Part shown: one piece after another, positions 13,301 through 20,806 of the stretch
How positions within the stretch are numbered: position 1 is the stretch's first letter
How the letters are laid out: each line of letters begins with the position of its first letter
From: Nemertoderma westbladi
Lineage: Eukaryota > Xenacoelomorpha > Nemertodermatida > Nemertodermatidae
Direction of reading: 5' to 3'
Assembly: GCA_032718475.1 (NCBI GenBank)
Contig: JAUCBJ010004610.1
Coordinates: 1-64,000 of the forward strand
Length of the DNA stretch: 64,000 nucleotides
Notes under the pieces: model-generated
The model's input: the letters and a program-made list of their open reading frames with translations, nothing else
What the model was told of the DNA's origin: nothing
Databases searched by the model: none
Translations under genes and position numbers: made by a program

Positions 13301-16300
13301 GCTGGGCTCTAACTGCTGAGGACACCAAATCTCTGGATGGCACATTCACAAGAATGCTACGCCGGGTTCATTGTGTCAAGTACAATGCACACATCTCCAA
13401 CCAGACACTATATAACATTGGAGGTGTCTCATTGGTTCCCCCAAGCTTGACACTAGAACAAAATCGCCTCCGCTTTGCAGGACATTGCTTTCGCCGTGAG
13501 GACCAGCCAGTGCATAATCTTGTACTTTGGCAGCCTCATGGAGTGAATAAGCATGGTGGACAGCCCATGACTTTCTTGAGACGCATCTTAAAGGACACTG
13601 GCCTTAAAGATGCGGATGATCTAGCAAATGTCATGGGTGATAGGGAGTTGTGGCGGTGCAATTTTGTTGACAAGCCGGCACAGCATTCTTAAAAATGCAG
13701 CTGCAATGCGGCATGCCGATCCTAGTAGTAGTACAGCGCATGTTGTGTTTACCCTCCTATTTGGCCTGGGGGGGTGGGGGGGTGGTCATTTTAGAATTTT
13801 TTTGTAATTCATGTGTATCTTTGAGTCAGGTTTGTTGGGAAAATCGAGATTTCCTAAAATGTAATGGGCTATCTAATAAAACAAACGCCATTTCCATGGC
13901 TATGTTAGTTTTCGTGCTGTGGTCCCTTTCTGGCACCCATCTCCAGTATTTTAAGTGCTAAAATTTTCAAAAGTTTTGATGTCTAACTAAAATTAATTTA
14001 TTTCCGGTATATAGCGGATTTTTGGACACTGATTACGATTATATAACTCAAATATAAAATCTGAGAACTTTTTTTTGTATTTTTGAATGTGCCCTGATGG
14101 GCATGAAAAAAACAAGTAGTGCAAATATGATAATGAAAAATCACCACAAAATCAAATTGATTTTATAACCATATAGTTTTTTTGGTTTGCTGATTACGAA
14201 TTGACACTGAAATATATCGTACATTGTTGATTACGTCATTTTTGGATATGTGTCAATGTGCCACACAAAAAATACAAGTAGCACAAATTTGATATCCAAA
14301 AATCCTTAACAAATCAACCTGATTTTTTTCTGGGACGCTAATCACGAATTGACACTCAAAAATATCGTGTTACCCAACCAAATTCGATTTTTGCCGTTTG
14401 AAATTTTACTACTTGTAATTTTCGTCCCACCTGACAAGCACCAAAAATGATAGTTGAGTTACCACGAATGATTTTTAACGAGTTGTATCGTTATCAGCGA
14501 CCTTGAAACCAGTACAGCCTCAGAATTAATAACCAAACCAAGGGCAAAATTTAACAATTTATAATTTGGTGCTACTTGTAATTTTCATTCTGGGGCACCA
14601 GAATGACACCCAAATTGGGTTTGCATTACCAGAAATATTTATAACGAGTTTTATCATGATCAGCGACATCGAAAACCCGTTTACGTTCAGAATTATCCAA
14701 CCAAACAAAAAATCTTTTGTTTTTCTAAAATTTTTTCTTATTCTTTTCGTCCTTGGGGACCAAAATAGCACCAAAAATGGTGGTTGCATTGCCAAAAAAT
14801 ATTTCTAAGAAGTTTTATCGTGATCAGCGACCTCGAAAATCATTATACCATCACAATTGTAATTTTTGAGCCCAGATCTAAGAAATTCCTAAAATGACCC
14901 CCCCCCCCCCTGGCCAATTACGTTGTAAAATTGCCCGGGCCTGATGTGTTAATGAATGGATGATATTACTTAACCTGTATTTCACTTACTTATATATGAT
15001 TACATACATTTGCTGTTCTTTGTGGTTAAATCTATTAGGCAGACCCCGATGGAATTTTCATTGTTTATAATTTGTTATTTTGTTTGTTATTAGTGGTGCC
15101 CCAATGATATTATTATTTAATACTCTACTGTGTAGGAGATTATACCGAGCTCAGATAGATAATGGCGTGGATTAAACCGCAAGTGAAAACTGATATCGCG
15201 CAAAGTGATCGCGAGTGAAATACAATTTAATTTATTGTTTTGGTTGGGAAAACACCGCCTCTGTAACCTCCTCCTTTACCTTAATGATTTTAATTGAATT
15301 AAATTACTTTTTAAACCTGCTAAACACATGATGCTTGCGGTCGATAACATATCTAGTGAGCTTGGATATTATTTCGTACGATTATTTTGAAATTTTGTTT
15401 AATGCTAATATTTTCAGATTTTCGGTAAATATCTGAGTTCTAAACACCCTATTATAGCATAAGACTAAATCAATATAGATGACATGGTAACTAACAGCAG
15501 TTTTGTAGAAACTAAAAGTATTCATTCTTCGCACAAAATAATCGATTTATAGTATTACTATCGGTTCATTGATATAAAGGATCTAATTGTAATTACTAAA
15601 ACTTTCCAATGCTAATAATAAGTAATGTAATGTTTTACTAAATTGAATTGATTAACTCACACGACATTAAAACTATAAGATGATTTAGTTTCGAAATCTA
15701 AACCGGTTCCTTTAGCTTTAACGGCACCTGTTGCTGAGTTGATGAAAAAGCTAGCCGAATCTGTGCCACTCAAAGAGTACGTCACCGTAGTTCCGGTATC
15801 AATATCATCGAATGCGAAAGTGTGGAAGTTAGCAGCTGTGTCTATTGAAATAACGAATTATTAATTAATACAGGATACACCAACGGTAATAAACCTCCCC
15901 CAAGCTTGACACAAAAAAAAATCGCCTCCGCTTTGAGGGACATTGCTTTCGCCGTGAGGACCAGCCAGTGCATAATCTTGTACTTTGGCATCCTCATGGA
16001 GTGAATAAGCATGGTGGACAGCCCATGACTTTCTCGAGACGCATCTTAAAGGACACTGGCCTTAAAGATACGGATGATCTAGCAAATGTCATGGGTGATA
16101 GGGAGTTGTGGCGGTGCAATTTTGTCGACAAGCCGGCACAGCATTCTTAAAAATGCAGCTGCAATGCAGCATGCCGATCCTAGTAGTAACGGTAATAAAC
16201 AAACAATCGGATCTATGCCTAATAAAACAACGAGTCGAGTCTTGTTACTTTTACGACTAGAGAGATCAACAAGTACACAGTTTATGATTTGAATTACTTT

Positions 16301-18045
16301 ATTCCAAAATTTTAACATTACTCAACGCCGTTAGTATTAACATCGAGTTGTTATTTAGCACTTTACAACTTTAGAGGACATTACAGCATTGTATTGGCCT
16401 GTACATTTAGTATTGTATTTGGTGTTATTGTTTACGTGGTAACACATGACGGCGTTAAGTATTGTCCACTAAGGGAACAATAGGTGGAAATTTGCCTGGC
16501 TAGATAGGCCTAGTGCAATACCTACCGGTAGGCGGGGTATAGCTATTAATAACCAGTAGGGCCTAGCTATATTATTATAATATGGCTCCAAACGCCACCA
16601 TAAATATAAGCTAACTTATTCATAACATAATTTATGTCAATTTTACATTCGTTTATACAGCAACTAATTTAATTTGTCAGTTTCTATCACTTGTAATATA
16701 TATTCAATCATTTCGTAATGTTAAAATTTTGGAATAAAACTACATACATACAAAGATTCGTGTAACAAAGCCACTCTAATCGTCACACTGTAAAGGGCTA
16801 GGCCTACTTTACACACAAGTATGTAAATAGGTATTACCTACTAGGAACTAACACCGCAACCAGTGCGCGATTTATGATTTTTGAATTGTAATTCCAATTA
16901 GAAACTGACTGTCTGTAGTATAGGATTTTTTTGCGTTTAGTTATGCGGATAGGGTGTCGTTTGTTTGTTTGAACTTTTGCCAATGGCACAAAGAGCCAAT
17001 GAATTAATTGTTTGTTTTAATTCCTGTACAAAAATATGTAAAATAGAATATAATTTACATCTAAAAATGGTTATGTCTCGCGCCATAAAAAAAGGTTTCC
17101 ATTATTAATTATTAGCTACCCACGAACTAAATTACACTACTTACCCTAACTAAACTACACCACTACTAAGCTACCCACTAACTTTCATTTACTGAAAACG
17201 AAGCTAGCCCTGTGTAGGTTGGGGTTTCATCCACAGCAGATAGATTGATTACAAAAGTAACGCTTTCTTTAGCACCATTATCCACATCGACCGTCACAGA
17301 AAAACTTGTAGTTGTTTCAAAATCTAGTTTGGATTGATCCTTTACTGCTATCTAAAGAATAAATCAAAGTGATTAATCAGAATGAGTGAGGTTCATTTTA
17401 TATGATTTTTACTACATTTGAGAGAAAATTCTGCGGATTGGCATAGTAATAGTGAGCTAAAATGTCTAACAAACCAACCTCCTGAGTTATAAAATAGACA
17501 AGTTACGCCGTCAGTGGCCTATGAAATATTTATAAACAATAGTTGTGTTTTGATGTTGATCAGCAAGCTGCTGTTATCAGTTAGCCACGACTATTGGTAA
17601 CTAACTAAAGAGGCTGAGAAAAAAACCCTATTAATGGGATAAAGGAACGCCTGTTCACCACACCACCCTCCACAGTAAATCCATATAAACAACAATCTAA
17701 AGTTTACATCACCTTACTGTACACACACGGGTCTTCGTTAATGTTATTAAACCATTATCGATATGCCCCCTAGTTTTATGTGAACCTAAACATTGAACAC
17801 TTTTGTTTAACTCACTTCAAACTCAGCCCCAGTTCCAGTAGGCTGTGTTTTAAAGGCTGCCATAGCTGCCGCATTTCCAGTAATTGTTGCGGAATTCGCG
17901 ACATATGTTGCTATTGCCGTATTTGTAATCGCAGTGTCAGCTATAACTACAGTTCCTGTTGCAGTGTTCTCAGCTATTAACGTCGGTGACGGTACATCTA
18001 CTTGTCCCAATGGTGTACTACCAACACTGGATACTGGCGAACAGG
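1197..18045 (-). CDS. cadherin-repeat protein gene, eight exons, partial
   Basis: Eight exons on the minus strand (18045-17816, 17351-17183, 15841-15661, 7596-7475, 6222-6045, 4560-4451, 2526-2325, 1315-1197) all have GT donors and AG acceptors and join in one open frame without a phase clash. The product is a series of extracellular cadherin (EC) repeats: each has a D-x-D turn, an LTYxLSGTGAxxFxL strand region, an FDFE motif (the LDRE-like Ca2+ site), an A-x-D-x-G motif, and VNVxxxNExPTYTG at the repeat end. From the second repeat on, each repeat is split over a long exon (about 180-200 bp, starting in phase 1) and a short exon (about 110-120 bp, starting in phase 2). The protein should be a Ca2+-dependent adhesion or surface protein. 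The signal peptide exon and the 3' end (membrane anchor and tail) are not in the window. Introns are filled with transposons. High confidence in cadherin identity; the subfamily is unknown. Confidence 0.9.
1316..2324. other. cadherin intron, AT-rich
   Basis: No gene seen. It contains a short GT microsatellite near 1783-1798 and otherwise low-complexity AT-rich sequence. Confidence 0.6.
2325..2526 (-). CDS. cadherin gene exon 7 (EC first half)
   Basis: The exon is 202 bp, phase 1 to phase 2. It contains SSFPTAPDFATLASDEDTAN, LTYALSGTGAGDFTL and AFDFEKVGQTLTYTLVV. Two nearer AG dinucleotides exist, but only the acceptor after TTTTTTAG keeps the phase set by exon 6 and gives a proper EC start (NENLSSFP), so this start was chosen. 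Confidence 0.88.
2819..3395. repeat. 35-bp minisatellite in cadherin intron
   Basis: The unit AACATAGAGCATAATACTGG plus TATTATTTAGTGTG recurs about 16 times with period near 35 bp. Some units are shortened (GTATGACATAG variants). The array ends at 3395 where unrelated AT-rich sequence resumes. Confidence 0.92.
4114..4157 (+). mobile_element. degenerate RTE-type 3' tail
   Basis: About 45 bp resembles the conserved 3' terminus of the RTE-like LINE seen elsewhere in the window (GCAGCTGCAATGCAGCATGC then a GTA-repeat tail). Here it reads GCAGCTGCGATGCAGCATGC followed by AGTAGTAGTAGTA. No coding part is attached. Confidence 0.6.
4312..4330. repeat. poly(C) tract
   Basis: A run of about 19 C. Similar runs of C or G occur at 14899-14910, 18177-18192, 19488-19507, 21641-21666, 23771-23792, 43373-43386 and 44233-44257. 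Several lie at equivalent places inside foldback elements. Confidence 0.9.
4451..4560 (-). CDS. cadherin gene exon 6 (EC second half)
   Basis: The exon is 110 bp, phase 2 to phase 1, between TTTTCTCAG and GTGAGT. It encodes ASDGTATTPAAVKIVIDDIN followed by EASTWSGTMTFDLNEN: the A-D-G, DDINE linker and next-repeat strand A pattern. Confidence 0.9.
5171..5290 (+). mobile_element. tRNA-derived SINE-like element
   Basis: The sequence has a pol III A-box-like TTAGCTGAATGG (5181-5192) and a B-box-like AGTTCGATCC (5226-5235) at tRNA spacing, but the anticodon and T stems do not pair well, so it is not a functional tRNA gene. It is followed by CAAAAGCTGTGCCCAACAAA (5261-5280). The reverse complement of that tail sits at 4889-4911, suggesting a second, inverted, truncated copy nearby. 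tRNA pseudogene is the alternative. Confidence 0.5.
5291..6044. other. cadherin intron, unassigned
   Basis: AT-rich sequence with no gene or clear repeat recognised. Confidence 0.5.
6045..6222 (-). CDS. cadherin gene exon 5 (EC first half)
   Basis: The exon is 178 bp, phase 1 to phase 2. The peptide includes TFNRDFTTLFSDVDVPANT, LTYTLSGTDAAKFTL and KAAFDYEKDAKSYDV. DVD, LSGTDA and FDYE are EC hallmarks. The acceptor is ATCCAG and the donor AAC|GTTTGT, the latter weaker than the other donors of this gene. Confidence 0.88.
6223..7474. other. cadherin intron, mostly unassigned
   Basis: No gene. At 7090-7165 there is a fragment also found inside the foldback element at 13761-14917 (TTGGATATGTGTCAATGTGC, then AAAATACAAGTAGCACAAAT). 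A short CAAG/AAGC simple repeat lies near 7235-7275. Confidence 0.55.
7475..7596 (-). CDS. cadherin gene exon 4 (EC second half)
   Basis: The exon is 122 bp, entering in phase 2 and leaving in phase 1. It encodes CTESGELTPQAVTIPVTVTA, then NLNDPPTYTGAASYNYDED: the repeat-terminal Ca2+ linker (NDPP) and strand A of the next repeat. The upstream intron is about 8 kb and holds the full-length RTE LINE with the nested Penelope-like element. Confidence 0.9.
8061..9326 (+). pseudogene. RTE-like LINE: APE-type endonuclease region
   Basis: The 421-aa frame contains the exonuclease-endonuclease-phosphatase fold of LINE APE domains. SVNTLTLGS opens the domain (about residue 133), VGVQEHRM carries the catalytic Glu (about 160), LTFLGDFNAS has the GDFN motif (about 275), and FSSDHRLIVAKV has the terminal SDH catalytic His (about 375). 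The first 130 residues are Pro/Ser-rich and not recognised; the true start is uncertain. The frame is lost at 9326 although LINE homology continues in another frame, so the element cannot make a full polyprotein. Confidence 0.85.
9390..10535 (+). pseudogene. RTE-like LINE: reverse transcriptase, N-terminal part
   Basis: The sequence is open from about 9390 to 10064: a basic linker, then FAEVKTAAKSIKTNRASGVD (RT motif 0/1), PVPKKGNLTLYGSFRGISLI (motif 2), a frameshift, GFRKGRG, AVIFVDFFKAFDSVSR (motif A, catalytic Asp), a TAA, then MFSILSLYGIPDEII and GVLQGDTLAPFLFI (motif B). Homology stops at GNPAKY where the Penelope-like element inserted, and resumes at 12888 with YLTDLDFADDL (motif C). 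Confidence 0.85.
10525..10535. repeat. 11-bp target-site duplication, left copy
   Basis: TGCCAAGTACC occurs here and again at 12888-12898, bracketing the Penelope-like insertion. The uninterrupted LINE copy at 48.9 kb has the site once. Confidence 0.9.
10536..12887 (+). mobile_element. Penelope-like element (5'-truncated)
   Basis: This 2352-bp insertion lies between 11-bp duplications within the RTE-like LINE and encodes RT plus GIY-YIG endonuclease. The RT begins at the conserved K-HKP block, so perhaps 250-300 N-terminal residues are missing, as expected from 5' truncation. The ~740-bp 3' region contains TTAATATTGGTG-type motifs repeated at intervals and a short structured motif (CCTGAAGAAGGGTTTAGGCC) near 12789. 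The reading frame is intact, so the insertion postdates most decay of its host LINE or has simply been spared. Confidence 0.9.
10546..12144 (+). CDS. Penelope-like RT + GIY-YIG endonuclease
   Basis: A 532-aa open frame. RT motifs: WKDHKPIDQW and KGRPIIAST (about residues 8-35), motif A TLDIVDMFTNIDLDL (about 84-98), motif B IKGGAMGGSVSVAYSCIAVS (about 145-165), motif C YRRVVDDGFLLF (about 183-195; DD retained), and FLDMTITV. A C-K-x3-C-x2-C-H zinc-linker typical of Penelope-like elements follows (FPCKTKGCLTCHS), then a GIY-YIG domain (VLYTIRC...FYLGETMQRLHLRMNNHRSN) and a conserved C-terminal ESWYINTLRPPLNK. The product would reverse-transcribe and nick target DNA. The first residue is not a real start, because the 5' part is missing. 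Confidence 0.92.
   Translation: MSYIWLTWKDHKPIDQWIHWENGKIIPKGRPIIASTFSLTAPLSKFCHSILSPIMVSLQSYVPSSYAFKSSIPPIIDGDITMVTLDIVDMFTNIDLDLGCAALLAALEEDTTLESRTSLTCVEIVSLVRFVLTHNYFQYRNKIYLQIKGGAMGGSVSVAYSCIAVSRLELHFISTFIYPPIFYRRVVDDGFLLFNKLLNVSDIEVILANANNASVALYNNSDIKYTAEFSSESITFLDMTITVINNMLIVSPYKKPCSNKVPINFNSAHGPIMLTNIVKSQLLRLRRLSDRLEDYAIYRDKYLVGCLTQGYPTRIIRSLRRWEPQVNPTPVEPVDTYYLTVPPQFLIPIKSVLTSFTHYLKNINLVVISQLGISLGNILFTKNTVPKLPGKGNFPCKTKGCLTCHSVTKDTETPWGDTIPERFTCRSNNVLYTIRCKVHSDQFYLGETMQRLHLRMNNHRSNIRNPPWYHTHVDEVITRHDALLLKHFDTCTLDNFSVTASLHCRDDTLRLAYESWYINTLRPPLNKVLPPI
12899..13692 (+). pseudogene. RTE-like LINE: RT motif C to C-terminus
   Basis: After the Penelope-like insertion the LINE resumes with YLTDLDFADDL, a frame slip, GLFINSRKTKILTVNFE, then an open 205-aa stretch (13075-13692): DDFCYLGSWIRKSDEDLRIH, KAWAALNRLSRIWKSPRI, AAVVPVLLYGSPCWALTAED, LDGTFTRMLRRVHCVKYNAH, RLRFAGHCFRRED and GQPMTFLRRILKDTGL, ending FVDKPAQHS. 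This is the usual thumb and C-terminal region of RTE-type LINEs. The 3' UTR is only about 40 bp and ends in GTA repeats. Confidence 0.88.
13761..14917. mobile_element. foldback element with internal repeats
   Basis: The ends are inverted repeats of about 45 bp (TTGGCCTGGGGGGG... TCATTTTAGAATTTT at the left, its complement with a C tract at the right). The interior repeats a motif several times (TGTCAATGTGCCACAC, ACAAGTAGCACAAATTTGAT; also TTTTATCRTGATCAGCGACC). No transposase frame. It lies just 3' of the RTE tail. A piece of the same family lies at 7090-7165. Confidence 0.65.
14918..15660. other. cadherin intron, unassigned
   Basis: AT-rich, no gene or repeat recognised. Confidence 0.5.
15661..15841 (-). 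CDS. cadherin gene exon 3 (EC first half)
   Basis: The exon is 181 bp, entering in phase 1 and leaving in phase 2. It reads TAANFHTFAFDDIDTGTTV, then TYSLSGTDSASFFIN and GLDFETKSSYSFNVV: the usual DxD, YSLSG and DFE features of an EC repeat. A truncated RTE LINE inserted only about 40 bp upstream of the acceptor (15895-16187), with a 13-bp duplication. Confidence 0.9.
15895..16187 (+). mobile_element. truncated RTE-like LINE 3' end with 13-bp TSD
   Basis: This 293-bp copy of the LINE C-terminus and tail is flanked by AACGGTAATAAAC at 15882-15894 and 16188-16200. It encodes a remnant of the terminal 60-90 residues, ending FVDKPAQHS. It is 5'-truncated, as is typical of target-primed reverse transcription, and lies in a cadherin intron 41 bp from an exon. 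Confidence 0.93.
16299..16737. repeat. inverted-repeat pair, possible MITE
   Basis: A 22-bp perfect inverted repeat (core ATTCCAAAATTTTAACATT) lies at 16299-16320 and 16716-16737, enclosing about 395 bp of non-coding AT-rich DNA. Target duplication not identified. It is a candidate miniature inverted-repeat element. Confidence 0.5.
17183..17351 (-). CDS. cadherin gene exon 2
   Basis: The exon is 169 bp, begins in phase 0 and ends in phase 1. It encodes IAVKDQSKLDFETTTSFSV, then a VTVDVDNGAKE segment and NLSAVDETPTYTGLASFSVNE. This gives the LDFE calcium motif, the DNG turn and the end-of-repeat DETPTYTG, then the first strand of the next EC repeat. The frame joins exactly to both neighbours. 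Confidence 0.88.
17816..18045 (-). CDS. cadherin gene exon 1 of those visible
   Basis: The acceptor is TTGCAG and the donor GAA|GTGAG. The exon starts in phase 1 (two bases complete the first codon) and ends in phase 0. The peptide starts with CSPVSSVGS, then becomes Thr/Ala-rich with a PSPTLIAENTATGT strand, and ends TGTGAEFE. It resembles a degenerate first EC repeat close to the N-terminus. The upstream (signal peptide) exon was not found; the 3.57-kb foldback element lies directly upstream. Confidence 0.75.
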
Positions 18046-18976
18046 CTGCAACATAAAAATATTAATTGGCATTATATTACAGGATTAAAGGATACTATTA
18101 TTAATATATTTTTATGAGAATTTTACTACCAGTATAAACCGTGTCCTGGAATATAGTGTCGCTATTCAGGTACATGCCCCCCCCCCCCCCCCTAAATTTT
18201 TCTACAAATCTTAATGAGATTGCATGAAATTTGAAACAGAGATAGTTTCATCTCCCTCCTCCTCCGTGTGGATGAGCCAGAATTTTTATTTTTGCTTTCA
18301 ATCTTTAGCTACAAGCGTTTGAAAAAGGTGTCTCCGGCTATTTTTCACAGGTCACAGTGCAATCATTCTTCGACCTTATAGTGATTTGTTGGTACTAATG
18401 GAAAACTGGCAGTGCAAGGATTCCAAATATGTAACACAATTTGATTTTCGTTGAAAAATAGCTGAGATATGTGCGTTCGAAAGTTGCATTGTTTTGCACC
18501 TGCGCGGGGCTATTTTATTCTATTTAATAAATACACCATATTCTGGAACATTATATTTATTTCACGAGTAGCTATGCAATTAGTAATTCAAAGAAAGTTA
18601 TACCAAGGAAAACAGTTACAGGTGCTTTATCTTGATAGACAGTACCGGTGCTGGTTTTCTTCACATTTACCTTTAAAGATAAATGTATTTAAATTATTTA
18701 TATGTAAATAAAATATTTCACATATTATTGAGTGGGATCCAATGATCAATCGTTTATTTTTCCTGATTCTAAATTCTAAAAGGCTCTGACGATTTTGCTA
18801 ACTTTAGCAACACATGTAGATGGTAGATCTATTAACTATGTTAACGCACGTATATCTACTGGTATTAATACAGTACCGTAATTAAATATAAATACGCGAT
18901 AAATACCGTAACTTAATACGGATCCAGACAGTAGCCAGGCTTAGTTGATACCTACAGTATATCCCTTTTATTGTAA

Positions 18977-19249
18977 GATTACAAACCGGATAAACTTAAT
19001 ATCGATGTCTATTCCGAGTTCGATGGCTTCGAAAATAAAGTTCGCTACAGCAAACGTGCTGGTGGTTTCGAAGTTGGGTGCTGCCTGCTCTTTGAGTTTG
19101 ATAGCGAAGGAGTGAGAGAACTGAACTTATATTTCCGAACTTACATTAGGCGAGGCTCGGTCAGATTTCCGGCTCATTACGTTCCACATTTAAACAATAG
19201 GAACTGTCATGACGAAAAGCTGCGTGAAATGTTGGGCTTCACGGACTAA
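18977..19249 (+). CDS. unrecognised ORF/3' exon inside foldback
   Basis: An open frame of 90 codons without an ATG start runs from just after TTTATTGTAAG to a TAA at 19247. It includes YSEFDGFENKVRYSKRAGGF, GCCLLFEFDSEGVRELNLYF and RTYIRRGSVRFPAHYVPHL, ending REMLGFTD. The balanced amino-acid composition suggests real coding sequence, possibly the last exon of a gene or transposase carried in the foldback. A histone-type stem-loop follows 52 bp after the stop. No family recognised. Confidence 0.4.
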   Translation, partial: DYKPDKLNIDVYSEFDGFENKVRYSKRAGGFEVGCCLLFEFDSEGVRELNLYFRTYIRRGSVRFPAHYVPHLNNRNCHDEKLREMLGFTD

Positions 19250-19301
19250 TGTACAGTAGAGCTCATGTGGGCTCATTCTAATCATTCTTACAAACCCAAA
19301 C

Positions 19302-19317
19302 GGCCCTTTTAAGGGTC
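19302..19317 (+). terminator. histone-type 3' stem-loop
   Basis: GGCCCTTTTAAGGGTC forms a 6-bp stem with a 4-nt TTTA loop, preceded by CCCAAAC and followed by AACA, close to the metazoan histone mRNA 3'-end signal. No clear purine-rich downstream element is visible. The upstream frame is not a histone. Confidence 0.55.
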
Positions 19318-20059
19318 AACATCATCCAATTCAGGTCGTAAAACGAATATTATTACAGTAATACTGTATATAAAATTTATTTCGCTCAAACCCCAAGCTG
19401 TTGCTTAACTACTGGGTAATCTACAGTTAATTGTTTCACTTGAACTCGGTTTTCCAGGCAAGTCTGCCCACCAATCCAACCCCCCACCCCCCCCCCCCCC
19501 CCCCCCCGGCATTATCGCCTAGCACGCAATTCCTCCACAAAAATTTGGAAACAAAAATTGAATTAAATAATATTTTTAATTAAATTAAAATAAATTAATG
19601 CTAAATTAAATTAAAGCCTTTTAATAATACTGATATGCTTACAATAGATTACAAAATTATACTTTCTGTTCCTTTTGAAAATAGCGCCGCCATCTTTATT
19701 GCCTCCTCCCTCCCTTTCTCTTTCTCCTCTATCATGTCTTCCTCCTCCCGCCTCCCGTTCCTTCTTTCTCGCATCCCACTCTCTCCTTCCCAACCTCTTG
19801 ACTCTATCCTTCTTCCTTACCAATCCCTCACCTCCCTTGCACTTTCCAGCAGAAAAATTAAAATTGAATGTGGCTGAGTTGTAACAATTTATAATTTGCT
19901 GCGGTTGGGTATCATGGGTCTCTGTTGTTGCTTCCTTCCTGGCCTTAATGTTGTTGCCTCTACCCCACTTTCATATACTAGTTGCCTTCATTTTACCTTT
20001 CCCATCTTGGCATCGAACGAACTGAACTTTCTCGCCACCTTTAAGCCAACAGTTGACCT

Positions 20060-20389
20060 GAGACTTGTGCACTATTCATATTCCAAGTGCCCCCAGGGTC
20101 TTGGATTAGTAACTACGATCTAGCACCAGGTCATCAGGATGTCTGCATTGAGCGCTGGATTGCAATGTCCGGACGACTTCCGTCAGTAACACCCCCAGAG
20201 TGCTCTATGGGAGTGCAGGCCAACGACTTGTACATAAATGCTACATTTCGTCGTAGCCTAAACAGTGTTCTCATTAATAGCACTGTTAAACGTTTAAGTG
20301 AATGTCATTGTTCTCTGTCAAACTTCGATTTATTATATGATGTTGACAACCACGACTTTAGAGGGATTGTAATATTAATATTAAAATAA
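20060..20389 (+). CDS. unrecognised ORF in foldback centre
   Basis: An open frame without an ATG at its 5' end; the segment after 20087 reads PPGSWISNYDLAPGHQDVCI, ERWIAMSGRLPSVTPPECSM, then DLYINATFRRSLNSVLINS. It ends at 20389. It may be an exon or a decayed internal gene of the foldback element. No domain recognised; low confidence that it is expressed. Confidence 0.3.
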   Translation, partial: ETCALFIFQVPPGSWISNYDLAPGHQDVCIERWIAMSGRLPSVTPPECSMGVQANDLYINATFRRSLNSVLINSTVKRLSECHCSLSNFDLLYDVDNHDFRGIVILILK

Positions 20390-20418
20390 TAAAATAGGAC
20401 ATGGGGTCTATTCCCTCA

Positions 20419-20471
20419 GATACTACCTAGCATTTAGGGCCACTTGGGCCCCCTAAATGCTAGGTAGTATC
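20419..20471. repeat. perfect 21-bp hairpin
   Basis: GATACTACCTAGCATTTAGG plus G (20419-20439) is exactly complementary to 20451-20471, with an 11-base GC-rich loop. It separates the two central ORFs of the foldback. Confidence 0.85.
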
Positions 20472-20472
20472 G

Positions 20473-20806
20473 CTAGGAAGCCGCCCAGTCACTGAAAACA
20501 TCCGTGATTGAGGCTTCATTTGTTGGTGCTGGATTATTACCACCAACCCCAGAACACCCGCGACTCAGTAAAGGACTCAGTGACCTTCTGGCTTTAGCTG
20601 ATGAGTCATTGGAACTAACACCTGCCAATGAGGTGGAATATAATACTACTAGTACTGTAGTTGTTGGAGATGATAGTGACTCTGACATCTTCAATCTACC
20701 AGAATCACTAACCAAACCATCCTCATTAGTAACATCTACTACTTTAAAAGTTACATCATGCAAGCAACGCAAGTCATTTACTCGCTATATTAATATTAAT
20801 TTGTAG
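20473..20806 (+). CDS. unrecognised acidic Ser/Thr-rich ORF
   Basis: The frame reads SVIEASFVGAGLLPPTPEHP, LSKGLSDLLALADESLEL, a Thr-rich stretch, GDDSDSDIFNLPESLTKPSS and a basic end KQRKSFTRYININL. It lies in the foldback core next to the hairpin. Low complexity; the function is unknown and it may be a remnant. Confidence 0.3.

Larger units (their letters stand above)
7657..13733 (+). mobile_element. RTE-like LINE, near full length, split by a Penelope-like element
   Basis: This non-LTR retrotransposon has an apurinic-type endonuclease followed by a reverse transcriptase, a C-terminal LINE region and a short 3' tail ending in GTA repeats. It is damaged by frameshifts (near 9325 and 10050), an in-frame TAA (near 10251) and the 2.35-kb insertion at 10536-12887. 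The left end is tentative: CAGCCCATG (7648-7656) resembles CAGCGCATG just after the tail (13734-13742), a possible 9-bp target duplication with one mismatch. At least five further partial copies lie in the window (15895, 29366, 35752, 45701, 48725). Confidence 0.85.

Noticed and set aside
19611-19884. Overlapping ORFs on both strands in the pyrimidine-rich stretch
   Set aside because: They are low-complexity CT/AG-driven frames (Ser/Pro/Leu or Arg/Glu/Gly rich) without domain content.
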